From: JALYNX01 sp035292605
GTDB lineage: Bacteria; Actinomycetota; Acidimicrobiia; Spongiisociales; ZC4RG35
Direction of reading: 5' to 3'
DNA length: 22,388 bases
Assembly: GCA_035292605.1 (NCBI GenBank)
Contig: DATDPT010000199.1
Location: forward strand, 1 to 22,388
The translations under genes and the position numbers were made by a program. Positions 1 to 6,979 of the stretch are shown here, in pieces; position 1 is the stretch's first letter, and each line of letters starts with the position of its first letter. Below the pieces are notes generated by a model. It had not been told where the DNA came from. It did no database searches and was given only the letters and a program-made list of their open reading frames with translations.

Positions 1-226
1 GGGGGACACCGTCGGGCTCGGTGGCGGTGCGAAGCCGGGCGTCGAGTTCCTTCAATGCAGCAGCCAGTCGCTCGAGATTGTCCCGATCGGTGGAGGGGGT
101 GATGTCCACGTCCTGAGTCAGCATGGGTGCCCCACGCAATCGGGCGGCGACCCCACCGACCAAAAGGAACTCGACCTGGTGCTCGACGAGGACTCGCAGG
201 GCCGCAACCGGGTCGAACTCAGCCAT
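1..226 (-). CDS. Nucleotidyltransferase (AbiEii/MNT-like), partial, probable toxin partner
   Basis: The ATG at 226 opens a frame of 75 codons that runs off the window edge without a stop. The visible part carries the nucleotidyltransferase signature: a hydrophobic strand and glycine turn (FLLVGGVAARLRG, about residues 20-32) followed by the acidic metal-binding pair in QDVDI (about residues 38-42). This is the fold used by MNT and AbiEii-type toxins and by other small nucleotide-transferring enzymes. The start overlaps the end of the upstream XRE gene by 8 bases, so the two are translationally coupled. By analogy with other HTH plus nucleotidyltransferase pairs it is probably the toxin or effector half of a two-gene module. 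Its C-terminal half, which would decide the subfamily, lies outside the window. I am sure of the fold class but not of toxicity. Confidence 0.75.
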   Translation of the reverse strand, partial: MAEFDPVAALRVLVEHQVEFLLVGGVAARLRGAPMLTQDVDITPSTDRDNLERLAAALKELDARLRTATEPDGVP

Positions 227-533
227 ACGCGACTGCGCTCATCGCGTCCAATCTCCTCACTGCCTCGACCATGCCGGACAGACGCTGGTGGGGCAATAGG
301 TGCAATTCCCGGCGAATGAGGGCAAGGTCGTGCTCGTCGGCGGGATGGAGGGAGACACCGAGTTCGAAGCCGGCGGCTCTGACGGCAGTCCGAATTGTGT
401 CGAGGTCGGGGCTGGTGCGCCCGGTTTCCCAGCGGGCGATCACCGACTGGTGACTACCGAGACGTGTGGCGAGCTCGCCCTGCGTGAGCATGGCGCGCTT
501 TCGGGCTTCTCTGATCAGTTGTCCACCGCTCAC
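219..533 (-). CDS. XRE-family HTH regulator, probable antitoxin
   Basis: This is a 104-residue protein with one helix-turn-helix of the Cro/XRE type at about residues 5-60. It includes the typical LTQGELATRLG, SVIARWETGRTSPDLDTI segments, followed by a helical tail rich in Arg and Leu. I chose the GTG at 533 because it starts just before the first HTH helix and because a good -10 box (TATACT, 540-545) ends six bases upstream, giving a leaderless or near-leaderless message with no Shine-Dalgarno. The gene overlaps the nucleotidyltransferase start by 8 bases. The protein most likely represses its own operon through the inverted repeat at 565-582 and neutralises or modulates its partner. That role is inferred from gene order. 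Confidence 0.85.
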   Translation of the reverse strand: MSGGQLIREARKRAMLTQGELATRLGSHQSVIARWETGRTSPDLDTIRTAVRAAGFELGVSLHPADEHDLALIRRELHLLPHQRLSGMVEAVRRLDAMSAVAYG

Positions 534-539
534 AGTAGC

Positions 540-568
540 AGTATAGCAGTTACGCGATACACTTCATA
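540..568 (-). promoter_or_regulatory. Promoter of the XRE/nucleotidyltransferase pair
   Basis: On the minus strand a -10 hexamer TATACT (540-545) lies six bases upstream of the GTG at 533. Transcription would therefore begin at or next to the start codon. The -35 is weak; TATGAA (563-568) is at 17-bp spacing. The lack of any Shine-Dalgarno fits leaderless translation, which is common in Actinobacteria. Confidence 0.55.
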
Positions 569-582
569 GCGAATCAGCTATG
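565..582. promoter_or_regulatory. Inverted repeat, candidate XRE operator
   Basis: CATAGC-GAATCA-GCTATG is a perfect 6-bp inverted repeat with a 6-bp spacer. It overlaps the presumed -35 region of the XRE promoter. Position and symmetry fit an autorepression site for the HTH protein encoded at 219-533. Binding is inferred. Confidence 0.45.
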
Positions 583-588
583 AGATGG

Positions 589-747
589 TTAGGCAAAGGC
601 GTAGGCGACCGCCGAGGCGTAGACCAAGAGGACCACCATCAACAAGGCGTAGCCACGAAGCCCACGGTTCCCGAAGTCCTCGCTGATCTTGGCGCCGGTG
701 AGCCCCACCGCCACGACGAAGACGATGGTCCCAACCCACTCAGGCAT
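589..747 (-). CDS. Possible small membrane protein, hypothetical
   Basis: The ATG at 747 would give 52 residues with two hydrophobic stretches, roughly residues 4-18 (WVGTIVFVVAVGLTG) and 33-51 (YALLMVVLLVYASAVAYAF), separated by a charged loop. The same frame is open upstream as far as 1011. That extension is compositionally unlike a protein and has no clear ribosome site, so I do not use it. A GGGAGG lies 19 bases before the ATG, too far to be convincing. It could be the C-terminal scrap of a larger membrane protein or chance. I do not recognise a family. Confidence 0.25.
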   Translation of the reverse strand: MPEWVGTIVFVVAVGLTGAKISEDFGNRGLRGYALLMVVLLVYASAVAYAFA

Positions 748-1140
748 GCGAATAGCCCAAATCAGACCTCCCAGGGCGAACCTAACAAATCTGTGAAGGC
801 CAAAGCCGGCCGATCGTGGGGCTATTTGAGAATCGTCCGCAGTGACTGATCCCCGAGTGGTCTGAACCCCAATCGCCGCGGGTAGGGAGACCCTCGCCAG
901 GTGCCCAGGGCGGGCCCCTTGATTCACACAACGGAGGGAGTCGGCTCTGTCTCTACGCGCATACAGCGTTGTTCCATCGCGTCCTTGGCGGTCGGTCGTG
1001 ATCCTGGTCATGGCTCTGGTGGGCTATGGGCTCGTAACGAGTGTGGGCTCGATGCTCATTCTGGGGCGATTGCCGGCAACCGGCCCCTGGTTGCGGCTCG
1101 CCGGCTCAGGCGAAGCCTGCATACCGGACTCACGTGGCGT
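748..1140. other. Stretch with no supported gene
   Basis: Several overlapping frames are open on both strands, as expected in GC-rich DNA, but none has a ribosome-binding site plus a recognisable protein. A GTG-started plus frame at 998-1204 has one hydrophobic segment (about residues 2-22) and then degenerates into Ser/Pro/Ala-rich text; I do not call it. A 10-bp perfect palindrome TTGCCGGCAA sits at 1070-1079 with no obvious role. Confidence 0.4.
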
Positions 1141-1329
1141 TCAGTCGGTGTCTGCTCCGAGAGAGTTTTCGCCAGCCAGTTCGGCGCTGACCAATTCGTT
1201 GTGATCGAAGCTGAAGCTGATGTGGCCACAGCTCTCGCACACCATGCGCTCCACGCCGGCGGATCGCACGACAATCACGGTTTCGTGTCTGCAATTCGTC
1301 CCGAAGAGACGGGGCAGGTTCATTCTCAC
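1141..1329 (-). CDS. Small zinc-ribbon protein, hypothetical
   Basis: The GTG at 1329 follows a strong AGGAGG by eight bases and gives a 62-residue protein. An ATG two codons later is also possible but sits 14 bases from the AGGAGG. The core has Cys-x-His near the N terminus (NCRHE) and a Cys-x-x-Cys knuckle (VCESCGHISF) about 18 residues later, a plausible four-ligand zinc site. Short single-ribbon proteins of this shape are common and uncharacterised in Actinobacteria. The tail is acidic. It stands alone and is not part of the catabolic operons to the right. Function unknown; the zinc site is inferred from ligand spacing. Confidence 0.6.
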   Translation of the reverse strand: MRMNLPRLFGTNCRHETVIVVRSAGVERMVCESCGHISFSFDHNELVSAELAGENSLGADTD

Positions 1330-1647
1330 TCTGAGTGCCTCCTGGTGGCTCTTCGTGACATATTGACCTGAGTAGGACTGAAACCGACGGCAATCAAGTC
1401 GTGGCAACAGCTCGAGCCCATGAGTCTGCTGGCATTGGGCTGGGCATTGTTGGCGGCCGCCTTTCATGCTGCGTGGGAACCCTGGTGGTCAAGGCCAGGA
1501 TGGAAGAGCGATCAGCACGGTGGAGAGGTGACCTTCAGATCCCGGCGACCACATCGTGGACCGACTCCGACTCGGAGAACGACGGGACGCCGAATCAGGG
1601 ATGACCACCTCCAGGTATTGTCGGTGGACTGCCAGGAGAGAGATGAA
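1330..1647. other. Intergenic stretch upstream of the dehydrogenase-cupin-hydratase operon
   Basis: This stretch separates the divergent zinc-ribbon gene and the plus-strand operon starting at 1648, so it must hold both promoters. For the operon the only -10-like hexamer I see is TATTGT at 1616-1621, without a convincing -35. No copy of the LacI-type operator found elsewhere in the window is present. A possible transporter remnant occupies 1420-1530. Confidence 0.4.
1420..1530 (+). pseudogene. Possible EamA/DMT transporter N-terminal remnant
   Basis: The ATG at 1420 begins a hydrophobic segment (SLLALGWALLAAAFHAAW) that resembles the first helix of EamA-type drug/metabolite transporters, where an HA(x)WN motif is followed by LVVK. 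Here the LVVKARMEERS text continues in the next frame, as though a frameshift fell at about 1478-1482. After that no transporter sequence continues. The open frame from 1420 fuses by chance with the downstream dehydrogenase frame, but the dehydrogenase has its own ribosome site at 1634-1640. The match is short, so it could be coincidence. Confidence 0.25.
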
Positions 1648-2529
1648 TTGGAGATCGGATTCATAGGCCTCGGTGACATGGGTCAGGGAATCGTCCCCCG
1701 CTTGTTGGCGGCCGGCCATCGGGTCACCGGCTGGAATCGCACTGCCTCCAAGGCGGACCCGCTCACCGAGATCGGCATGGCCTGGGCCGACACGCCCCGC
1801 GAGGTCGCCAGGACGAGCGACCTGGTGTTCTCGATCGTCACCGACGCTGTCGCGGTGCGTTCAGTTGCGCTTGGCGACGATGGCGTCATCGCTGGGCTGG
1901 GCACCGGGTCGGTCTACCTCGACATGAGCACCATCGACCCGGACGTGAGCCGGGAGATCGGGTCCGAGTTCACCGCAGCGGGGCTCACCATGCTCGACGC
2001 ACCCATCTCGGGTAGCCCGATCACCCTGGAGCGGGGTACCGCTTCAATAATGGTCGGCGGCGACCGGGGTGCCTTCGAGCGAGTGGAGCCGGTGCTCTAC
2101 GACATCGGGTCCAAAGTCAGCTACATCGGGGCCCTCGGCACCGCAGTCCAGATGAAAGTCGCGGTCAACCTCACGCTGATCGTGGAGATGGTGGCCTTCT
2201 GTGAGTCCGTGGCCCTGGCGGAGAAGGGTGGGGTGGCGCGCGATGTCGCCGTCGACGCCATGCTGAAGAGCGTGGTCGCCTCGCCGGTGATGGGATACCG
2301 GGGGCCGTTCATCCTCGAGGGGAATATGCCCGACAAACCGCTCGCCGATGTCGGCCTGCAACAGAAGGACATGGTCCTCGCCCTCGAGGTTGCACGTCGT
2401 CAAGGCTCGCCGGCACCACTCGGCGCAGTGGCCAACGAGTTGCTCAACGCGTGTCGGGGGCGGGGGATCGACCATCGCGATTTCGTCACGGTCTTCGACA
2501 TCTACCACCTGCTCAGCGGGATGTCGTGA
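1648..2529 (+). CDS. 3-hydroxyisobutyrate dehydrogenase-type reductase
   Basis: This is a 293-residue beta-hydroxyacid dehydrogenase of the 3-hydroxyisobutyrate / tartronate-semialdehyde reductase family, cytosolic and NAD(P)-dependent. The TTG at 1648 is preceded by AGGAGAG at seven bases and puts the Rossmann strand at residue 2, as usual for the family. The dinucleotide motif GFIGLGDMG is at residues 4-12. The substrate-binding motif DAPISGSP is at 117-124. The catalytic Lys170 with Asn174 follows in VQMKVAVN. An all-helical C-terminal domain completes a normal length. Its stop overlaps the start of the cupin gene (GTGA). It should interconvert a short beta-hydroxy acid and its semialdehyde. 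A second paralogue is at 13277-14203, and no operator of the local LacI regulon precedes this copy. The exact substrate is unknown. Confidence 0.88.
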   Translation: MEIGFIGLGDMGQGIVPRLLAAGHRVTGWNRTASKADPLTEIGMAWADTPREVARTSDLVFSIVTDAVAVRSVALGDDGVIAGLGTGSVYLDMSTIDPDVSREIGSEFTAAGLTMLDAPISGSPITLERGTASIMVGGDRGAFERVEPVLYDIGSKVSYIGALGTAVQMKVAVNLTLIVEMVAFCESVALAEKGGVARDVAVDAMLKSVVASPVMGYRGPFILEGNMPDKPLADVGLQQKDMVLALEVARRQGSPAPLGAVANELLNACRGRGIDHRDFVTVFDIYHLLSGMS

Positions 2530-2927
2530 TCGAGCCCTATCGCACCAGGCTCGACGATGTACCCCTGGTGCCTGGTCTCCGCAGAGAGGAGGGCTGGATC
2601 GACATGCAGGTCCAGTTCCTGGTCGACAAGCACTCCGCCGGCTCGGATGACTTCCTCCTGGGGTGGACCGTGCTCCCACCCGGTGCGAGACACGATCGTC
2701 ATCGTCACCACGATGCCGACGAGTTCTTCGTCGTGCTCCAGGGCTCGGGCATGGTCTACACCGACCACGGTCGCGAAGGGGCGGGGAAAGGGGACGTCGT
2801 TTTCACACCTCGTGGCCACTGGCACGGGTTCGACAACACGGGTGACGAGGACGTGATCCTGGTCTGGGGATGGAGCGGGGCGGGCTCGCTCGAGGACACC
2901 GGTTATGAAGCCGAGGAGGTCTCTTGA
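2526..2927 (+). CDS. Single-domain cupin protein
   Basis: This is a 133-residue small cupin. Motif 1 is intact: Gly53, His59, His61, Glu66, Gly73 with canonical spacing. Motif 2 is also intact: Gly89, Pro95, Gly97, His100, Asn104. The metal site would be His59, His61, Glu66, His100, so a metal-dependent enzyme (isomerase, decarboxylase or dioxygenase-like) or small-ligand binder is possible. The GTG start at 2526 overlaps the previous stop, and its own stop overlaps the next start (TTGA), so it belongs to a tight three-gene operon with a reductase and a hydratase-type enzyme. A longer frame opening at 2451 lies wholly inside the upstream gene and was rejected. Substrate unknown. Confidence 0.85.
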   Translation: MIEPYRTRLDDVPLVPGLRREEGWIDMQVQFLVDKHSAGSDDFLLGWTVLPPGARHDRHRHHDADEFFVVLQGSGMVYTDHGREGAGKGDVVFTPRGHWHGFDNTGDEDVILVWGWSGAGSLEDTGYEAEEVS

Positions 2928-3616
2928 CCAACACCGGATGGGACGACCCGGCGGTGCGTGAGGGGATGCGGCGGATGCTGGGTCATCGGTCCGAGTACCT
3001 CGGCAAGGGTGATCGGACCATCGGTTGGAAGCTCGGATTCGGGGCGTCGTTCTGGCTCGAGAAGTTCCGGCTCGACGGCCCACTCGTGGGGTTCCTCCCC
3101 GCCTCGAAACGGCATGAGTCCGGAGCGATGGTCTCGTGTCGAGGGTGGGTCAACCCCGTCGCCGAGCCCGAGATCGCGATCTATCTCGGCCGCGATGTCG
3201 ACGATCCGGCCTTGGCAGCAGACGCCATATCGGGGTTGGGGCCGGCCATCGAGCTCGCCGACGTCGACCCGCCACCAGAGGACATCTCAGACGTCCTTGC
3301 CGGCAACATCTTCCACCGAGCGGTGATCCTCGGAGAGCCTGACCCGTCTCGGAGCGACGGCGCGACCGCCGGGATGCGGGCCCGGATCACGCAGGGCTCG
3401 TCGGAGGTGGCAGACACCACCGATCTCGAGAGCCTGACCGGGGAGATCGTCTCGATCCTCGGTCACGCCGCGGCCCTGCTCCAATCGGCGGGGGAGACCC
3501 TTCGGGCCGGCGAGGTCGTGATCATGGGCTCAGTGATTCCCCCGATCCCCATTCGACCCGACGACGTGATCACCTTCGAGCTGTCTCCACTTGCCCCGAT
3601 CTCGGTCCTGGTTTAA
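2924..3616 (+). CDS. Fumarylacetoacetase / 2-keto-4-pentenoate hydratase family enzyme
   Basis: This is a 230-residue protein starting at TTG 2924 with GAGGAGG just upstream and a 4-base overlap with the cupin stop. It reads as an MhpD-like hydratase/decarboxylase: an N-terminal helical part ending in GWKLGFG (about residues 34-40), a central metal-binding EPEIAIYLGRDV (about 81-92), and the C-terminal GEVVIMGSVIPPIPI segment (about 206-220) that lines the active site. Family members hydrate 2-hydroxypentadienoates or decarboxylate 2-oxo-3-hexenedioates in aromatic meta-cleavage pathways using Mg or Mn. With the reductase and cupin it would process a ring-cleavage product or short unsaturated keto acid. 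Its stop codon overlaps the stop of the convergent molybdenum enzyme gene (3613-3616). Confidence 0.8.
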   Translation: MTNTGWDDPAVREGMRRMLGHRSEYLGKGDRTIGWKLGFGASFWLEKFRLDGPLVGFLPASKRHESGAMVSCRGWVNPVAEPEIAIYLGRDVDDPALAADAISGLGPAIELADVDPPPEDISDVLAGNIFHRAVILGEPDPSRSDGATAGMRARITQGSSEVADTTDLESLTGEIVSILGHAAALLQSAGETLRAGEVVIMGSVIPPIPIRPDDVITFELSPLAPISVLV

Positions 3617-5874
3617 CGCCTGGCGTCCTGAATCGCCTGCCACACCCTTGGCGCATTGAGAGGGAAGTTCAGAGACCTCACCCCGAGCGGTCGAAGCGCA
3701 TCGTGTACCGCGTTGAGGATGGCCGGGGGGACCCCGATGCATCCGGTCTCGCCGGTCCCCTTGGCCCCGAGGGGGTTGGACGGGGCCGGGTGGACGAGAC
3801 GACGCGTGGTGAGCGGCATTGGTTGGGTGGCGCTCGGAATCAAATAGGTCGTCATGTTGGCGCTGAGGAGCTGCCCATCGTCGTCGTAGACCACGCATTC
3901 GAGCAGGGCCTCCCCGATCCCCTGCATCACCGAGCCATGCACCTGGCCTTCCACCACCATCGGGTGGATCACGTTCCCGCAATCGTCGACCACGACCAGT
4001 TGCAGCAGGCTGACCTGTCCGGTCTCTAGTTCCACCTCCACGACGGCGGCATGAGTCCCGTACGGGAATGTCTGTGCTCCTGGTGTGAACATCTCCTCGG
4101 ACCAGAGATCTATGCCCATCGACACCGCGTGTTCCACCACCTCGGCGAGGGTCACCGCAGATCCCGGCGAACCCGTCACGCTGAAAACTCCATCGACCAG
4201 CTCCAGGTCTGCCTCGGCAGCTTCCAGAAGGTCGGCCGCCACCCGGGCCGCCCGGCCTCTCACCTCAGTCGCGGTGCGAAGGATCGCCGAACCGCCCACC
4301 TGTAGTGATCGGCTGCCGAAGCTCCCCACCCCGTCAGCCACCTTGGCGGTGTCACCCGCGACGAAGACGATGCGATCGATTGGCACGGAGAACACCGACG
4401 CCGCGATCTGGGACCAGACCGTGCGGTGCGCTTGCCCCGAGGGGGTTGATCCTGTTCGCACCACCACGGATCCATCGGCGAGAAGTTCGACTCTGCCCCA
4501 CTCCCCGGAGTCGATGGCGCCGCCGGCTCGCTCGATGAAGCACGCAATCCCGATGCCGATCGGATCCGCTCCCGAGGTGCTTCTCCTTCGCTGCTCGTCC
4601 CGCCAGCCGTCGACGTCTAACGTCTCCAGGGCGAGATCGAGTGCGGCGGCGTAGTCGCCCGAGTCGTAAATCGCCCCGGTTTCGCTCGTGTACGGGAGAT
4701 CTGCGGAGGGGATCAGGTTCCGGGCACGCACCACCTCGGGTGCCAGTCCGACCTCGACGGCGAAGGCATCCACCGCCCGTTCCATCGCGATCGCCGCCTC
4801 GGGACGTCCAGCCCCCCGATAAGGGCCCGTGGGAGCCCTGTTGGTGACCGCGACCCGGACCCGGACCCGGAGATGTTCGATGTCATATGGGCCCTGTGCC
4901 ACCAGTCGGGAGAAGGTGGGGACCTGGGCGCCGCTAGCCGGATACGCCCCGACGTCGCCCAGGATCTCTGAAGAGAAGAAACGGATCTTTCCGTCGTCGT
5001 CACCCCCGATGTCGACCCGGACCGTCTGACCGCGGCCGTGTGTGCCCGACTCGAGCTGTTCCCGCCGTCCCTGCAGCCAGACAACCGGCTGGAGCAGGTC
5101 ACGTGCCACGGCCGCGACCACCGCGTACTCGGGATAGAACGGCCCCTTGGTGCCGAAGGCTCCGCCGACATCGGGGACACGTGCCCTGACGCTCCCGGGT
5201 GCCATCCCGAGGAGAGGCCCGAGGAGCCGGGGGAGTCTCCATGGAGCCTGATGGCCACACCAGAGCTCCAGGCCCGAGCCCACCGGCTTGGCGAGAATCG
5301 CCAAGGGTTCGAGTGTCACCGGGGAGAGACGGGGGATCTCGATCTCGACAGACGTCTGTCGGGCGACTTCGGGTCGCGGACCGGTGCTCCCAACGGTCTC
5401 GTCGAGGACGAGGTTGGTGCCTGCCTCGGGGAAAAGAAGGGTTGCATCAGCGAGCGCCGAGATGACGTCGGTCACCGCGGGCAGTGGGTCGATGTCGACC
5501 CAGATCTGCCCTGCGGCGTCAACCGCCTGTGCTGCTGTCTCCGCCACTACGACGACGATCGGATCGCCGACGTGACGCACCCGATCCCATGCCAGGGGTG
5601 GCTGGCCCATGCCCCGCCCTTCCGGGGCTCCCGGGCCCTGAGCCGATGGGAGGTCGGGAAGCCCGAGGTCTGCGGCCCGGTATACGGCGACCACTCCGGG
5701 CATGCCGAGCGCCTCGTCGACGGGGGGCGGAACGAAGCTGCCGTGAGCGACCGGGCTCCTCACGAAGGCACAATGCAGCGTGTCGGCATCCACCAGATCG
5801 GCGACGTAGGCCCCCGATCCGGTGACAAGTGACCGGTCTTCGAGCCGGAGAGGCGAGTCGCCGAGTGCGATCAT
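3613..5874 (-). CDS. Xanthine dehydrogenase/CO dehydrogenase-type molybdopterin-binding large subunit
   Basis: This 753-residue protein is the molybdopterin-binding catalytic subunit of a molybdenum hydroxylase. The N-terminal domain (about 5-115) is followed by the molybdopterin domains. Cofactor motifs are GGAFGTKG near 236-243 and PYRGAGRPEA near 348-357, the latter the form II (non-CO-oxidising) version of the active-site loop. The catalytic glutamate is in GTGETG (Glu709). Such enzymes hydroxylate N-heterocycles, aldehydes or aromatic acids with water. The start overlaps the amidohydrolase stop (ATGA), so the two are cotranscribed from the operator-controlled promoter at 6861-6912. Odd point: no FAD (medium) or 2Fe-2S (small) subunit gene lies in the window, although these usually adjoin. 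Either they are encoded elsewhere or this enzyme uses other partners. Confidence 0.9.
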   Translation of the reverse strand: MIALGDSPLRLEDRSLVTGSGAYVADLVDADTLHCAFVRSPVAHGSFVPPPVDEALGMPGVVAVYRAADLGLPDLPSAQGPGAPEGRGMGQPPLAWDRVRHVGDPIVVVVAETAAQAVDAAGQIWVDIDPLPAVTDVISALADATLLFPEAGTNLVLDETVGSTGPRPEVARQTSVEIEIPRLSPVTLEPLAILAKPVGSGLELWCGHQAPWRLPRLLGPLLGMAPGSVRARVPDVGGAFGTKGPFYPEYAVVAAVARDLLQPVVWLQGRREQLESGTHGRGQTVRVDIGGDDDGKIRFFSSEILGDVGAYPASGAQVPTFSRLVAQGPYDIEHLRVRVRVAVTNRAPTGPYRGAGRPEAAIAMERAVDAFAVEVGLAPEVVRARNLIPSADLPYTSETGAIYDSGDYAAALDLALETLDVDGWRDEQRRRSTSGADPIGIGIACFIERAGGAIDSGEWGRVELLADGSVVVRTGSTPSGQAHRTVWSQIAASVFSVPIDRIVFVAGDTAKVADGVGSFGSRSLQVGGSAILRTATEVRGRAARVAADLLEAAEADLELVDGVFSVTGSPGSAVTLAEVVEHAVSMGIDLWSEEMFTPGAQTFPYGTHAAVVEVELETGQVSLLQLVVVDDCGNVIHPMVVEGQVHGSVMQGIGEALLECVVYDDDGQLLSANMTTYLIPSATQPMPLTTRRLVHPAPSNPLGAKGTGETGCIGVPPAILNAVHDALRPLGVRSLNFPLNAPRVWQAIQDARR

Positions 5875-6860
5875 CCGAAGAGGCGGCGGGCGTTGCCGGA
5901 GAGGATCGCCTCTCGTTGCGAGGGCTCGAGCCCGGGCACCGAGTCGACGAGAGCGACCGGGTCGTCGTCACCCATCTCAAATGGGTAGTCGGTTCCAACC
6001 AGCACGTGGTCGGCGCCCATGGTGTCGATGAGGAACCGGAGCACTCCCGGGTGGTGCACCACCGTGTCGACGTACAGCATGCTGAGGTACTCGCTGGGCA
6101 GACGCGCCGCCTTTCGGGCCGCCAGCTCCGGCTTTGCCTGATAGCCCCGGTCGAGACGCCCGATCTGGAACGGGATGAAGCCGCCTCCGTGCACCGCGCA
6201 CATCCGGAGCCCGGGGAAGCGGTCGAAGACACCGGAGTACATGAGCCCGGCGAGGGCGATGGTGGTCTCGGCCGGGCGACCTACCGAGTTGTCCATGAAG
6301 TAGCGATCGAGGGCCACACCGGTGAGTGGCGCCATCGGGTGGAGGATCACGAAGGCGCCCAAGTCCTCCGCGGCCTCCCAGACCTCATCGAGACCGACCC
6401 GGTCGAGCCAGTCGGGCCCGACCGTGGTGGCGATTTGCGCCCCGACCATCCCTAGCTCGGTCATCGCCCTCTCCAACTCCTTGGCTGCAGCCGTGGGGTC
6501 CTGCAGGGGGATCGTGGCCACCGCTCGTAGGCGGGACGGCTCCTGTGCGGCCTCTTCAGCCAGGCAGTCGTTCTGCGCCCGGGAGTAGGAGAGTCCTTCC
6601 CGCCCAGTGAGTTCGTAGCCGGTCAGGTCGATCCAGCCGGCGAGCAGCTGTGCCTCGACTCCCATCCGGTCCATGTCGGTGATCCGCTGGGTCAGGTCGC
6701 CGAGACTGTCCCGTAGCTGGGCGGTGGTGTACCCCCCGTTGAACTGGACACATGTGCCTCTGGCCGTGTCGAGCAACTCCGCTCCGTGACCGGGCCCCGA
6801 TCGTTCCAGCCAGGCGCGGAACGAAGGCGGGATGCAATGTGCGTGGACATCGAAGGTCAT
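5871..6860 (-). CDS. ACMSD-like amidohydrolase family protein
   Basis: This is a 329-residue TIM-barrel amidohydrolase (amidohydrolase-2 / ACMSD branch). The first strand carries the metal pair His6-x-His8 (DVHAH). Further ligands are in LHPMAP (about 184), AVHGGGF (about 230) and the acidic GTDYPFEMGDD (about 291). Members of this branch are Zn-dependent non-oxidative decarboxylases or hydrolases of aromatic acids and semialdehydes, such as 2-amino-3-carboxymuconate semialdehyde or resorcylate-type acids. The ATG at 6860 is right at the first strand. There is no Shine-Dalgarno, and the LacI-type operator directly abuts the ATG. It is the first gene of a two-gene operon with the molybdenum hydroxylase. 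Decarboxylase versus hydrolase cannot be decided from sequence alone. Confidence 0.85.
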   Translation of the reverse strand: MTFDVHAHCIPPSFRAWLERSGPGHGAELLDTARGTCVQFNGGYTTAQLRDSLGDLTQRITDMDRMGVEAQLLAGWIDLTGYELTGREGLSYSRAQNDCLAEEAAQEPSRLRAVATIPLQDPTAAAKELERAMTELGMVGAQIATTVGPDWLDRVGLDEVWEAAEDLGAFVILHPMAPLTGVALDRYFMDNSVGRPAETTIALAGLMYSGVFDRFPGLRMCAVHGGGFIPFQIGRLDRGYQAKPELAARKAARLPSEYLSMLYVDTVVHHPGVLRFLIDTMGADHVLVGTDYPFEMGDDDPVALVDSVPGLEPSQREAILSGNARRLFG

Positions 6861-6874
6861 TGCAATCGTTTGTA
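6861..6874 (-). promoter_or_regulatory. LacI-type operator, copy 1
   Basis: TGCAATCGTTTGTA on the plus strand matches all 14 positions of the window consensus TRCAATCGTTTGYA. The core CAAWCGWTTG has the central CG typical of LacI-family sites. It directly abuts the ATG of the amidohydrolase and lies just downstream of a good promoter. Repression by the LacI protein at 11047-12075 is inferred. Confidence 0.8.
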
Positions 6875-6882
6875 GTAAACCT

Positions 6883-6912
6883 AACTTAAAGGTGGACCAG
6901 GAACTCTGTCAA
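6883..6912 (-). promoter_or_regulatory. Promoter of the amidohydrolase-molybdenum hydroxylase operon
   Basis: On the minus strand a perfect -35 TTGACA (6907-6912) is followed after 18 bp by TAAGTT (6883-6888). The operator begins about 8 bp after the -10, covering the initial transcribed region. Confidence 0.6.
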
Positions 6913-6914
6913 CG

Positions 6915-6928
6915 CATTCTGCAGAATG
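6915..6928. promoter_or_regulatory. 14-bp perfect palindrome next to the -35 box
   Basis: CATTCTGCAGAATG is a perfect palindrome ending two bases upstream of the TTGACA -35 of the amidohydrolase promoter. It does not resemble the LacI operator. Its place, centred near -45 relative to the expected start, suits an activator or second repressor. The binding protein is unknown. Confidence 0.45.
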
Positions 6929-6979
6929 TAGGATCGGACAAGCCTTCCCCCGACCGCCGAGCAGGTCCGCCGGCTCCTG

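Noticed and set aside
998..1204. Plus-strand 68-codon frame with one hydrophobic segment
   Set aside because: There is no Shine-Dalgarno, the C-terminal half is low-complexity, and it overlaps the zinc-ribbon gene.
2044..2679. Minus-strand frame opposite the first dehydrogenase and cupin
   Set aside because: It is antisense to two conserved genes, with no family resemblance.
5038..5832. Long plus-strand open frame opposite the molybdenum hydroxylase
   Set aside because: It is a mirror frame of a clearly conserved gene in GC-rich DNA and has no recognisable domain or ribosome site.
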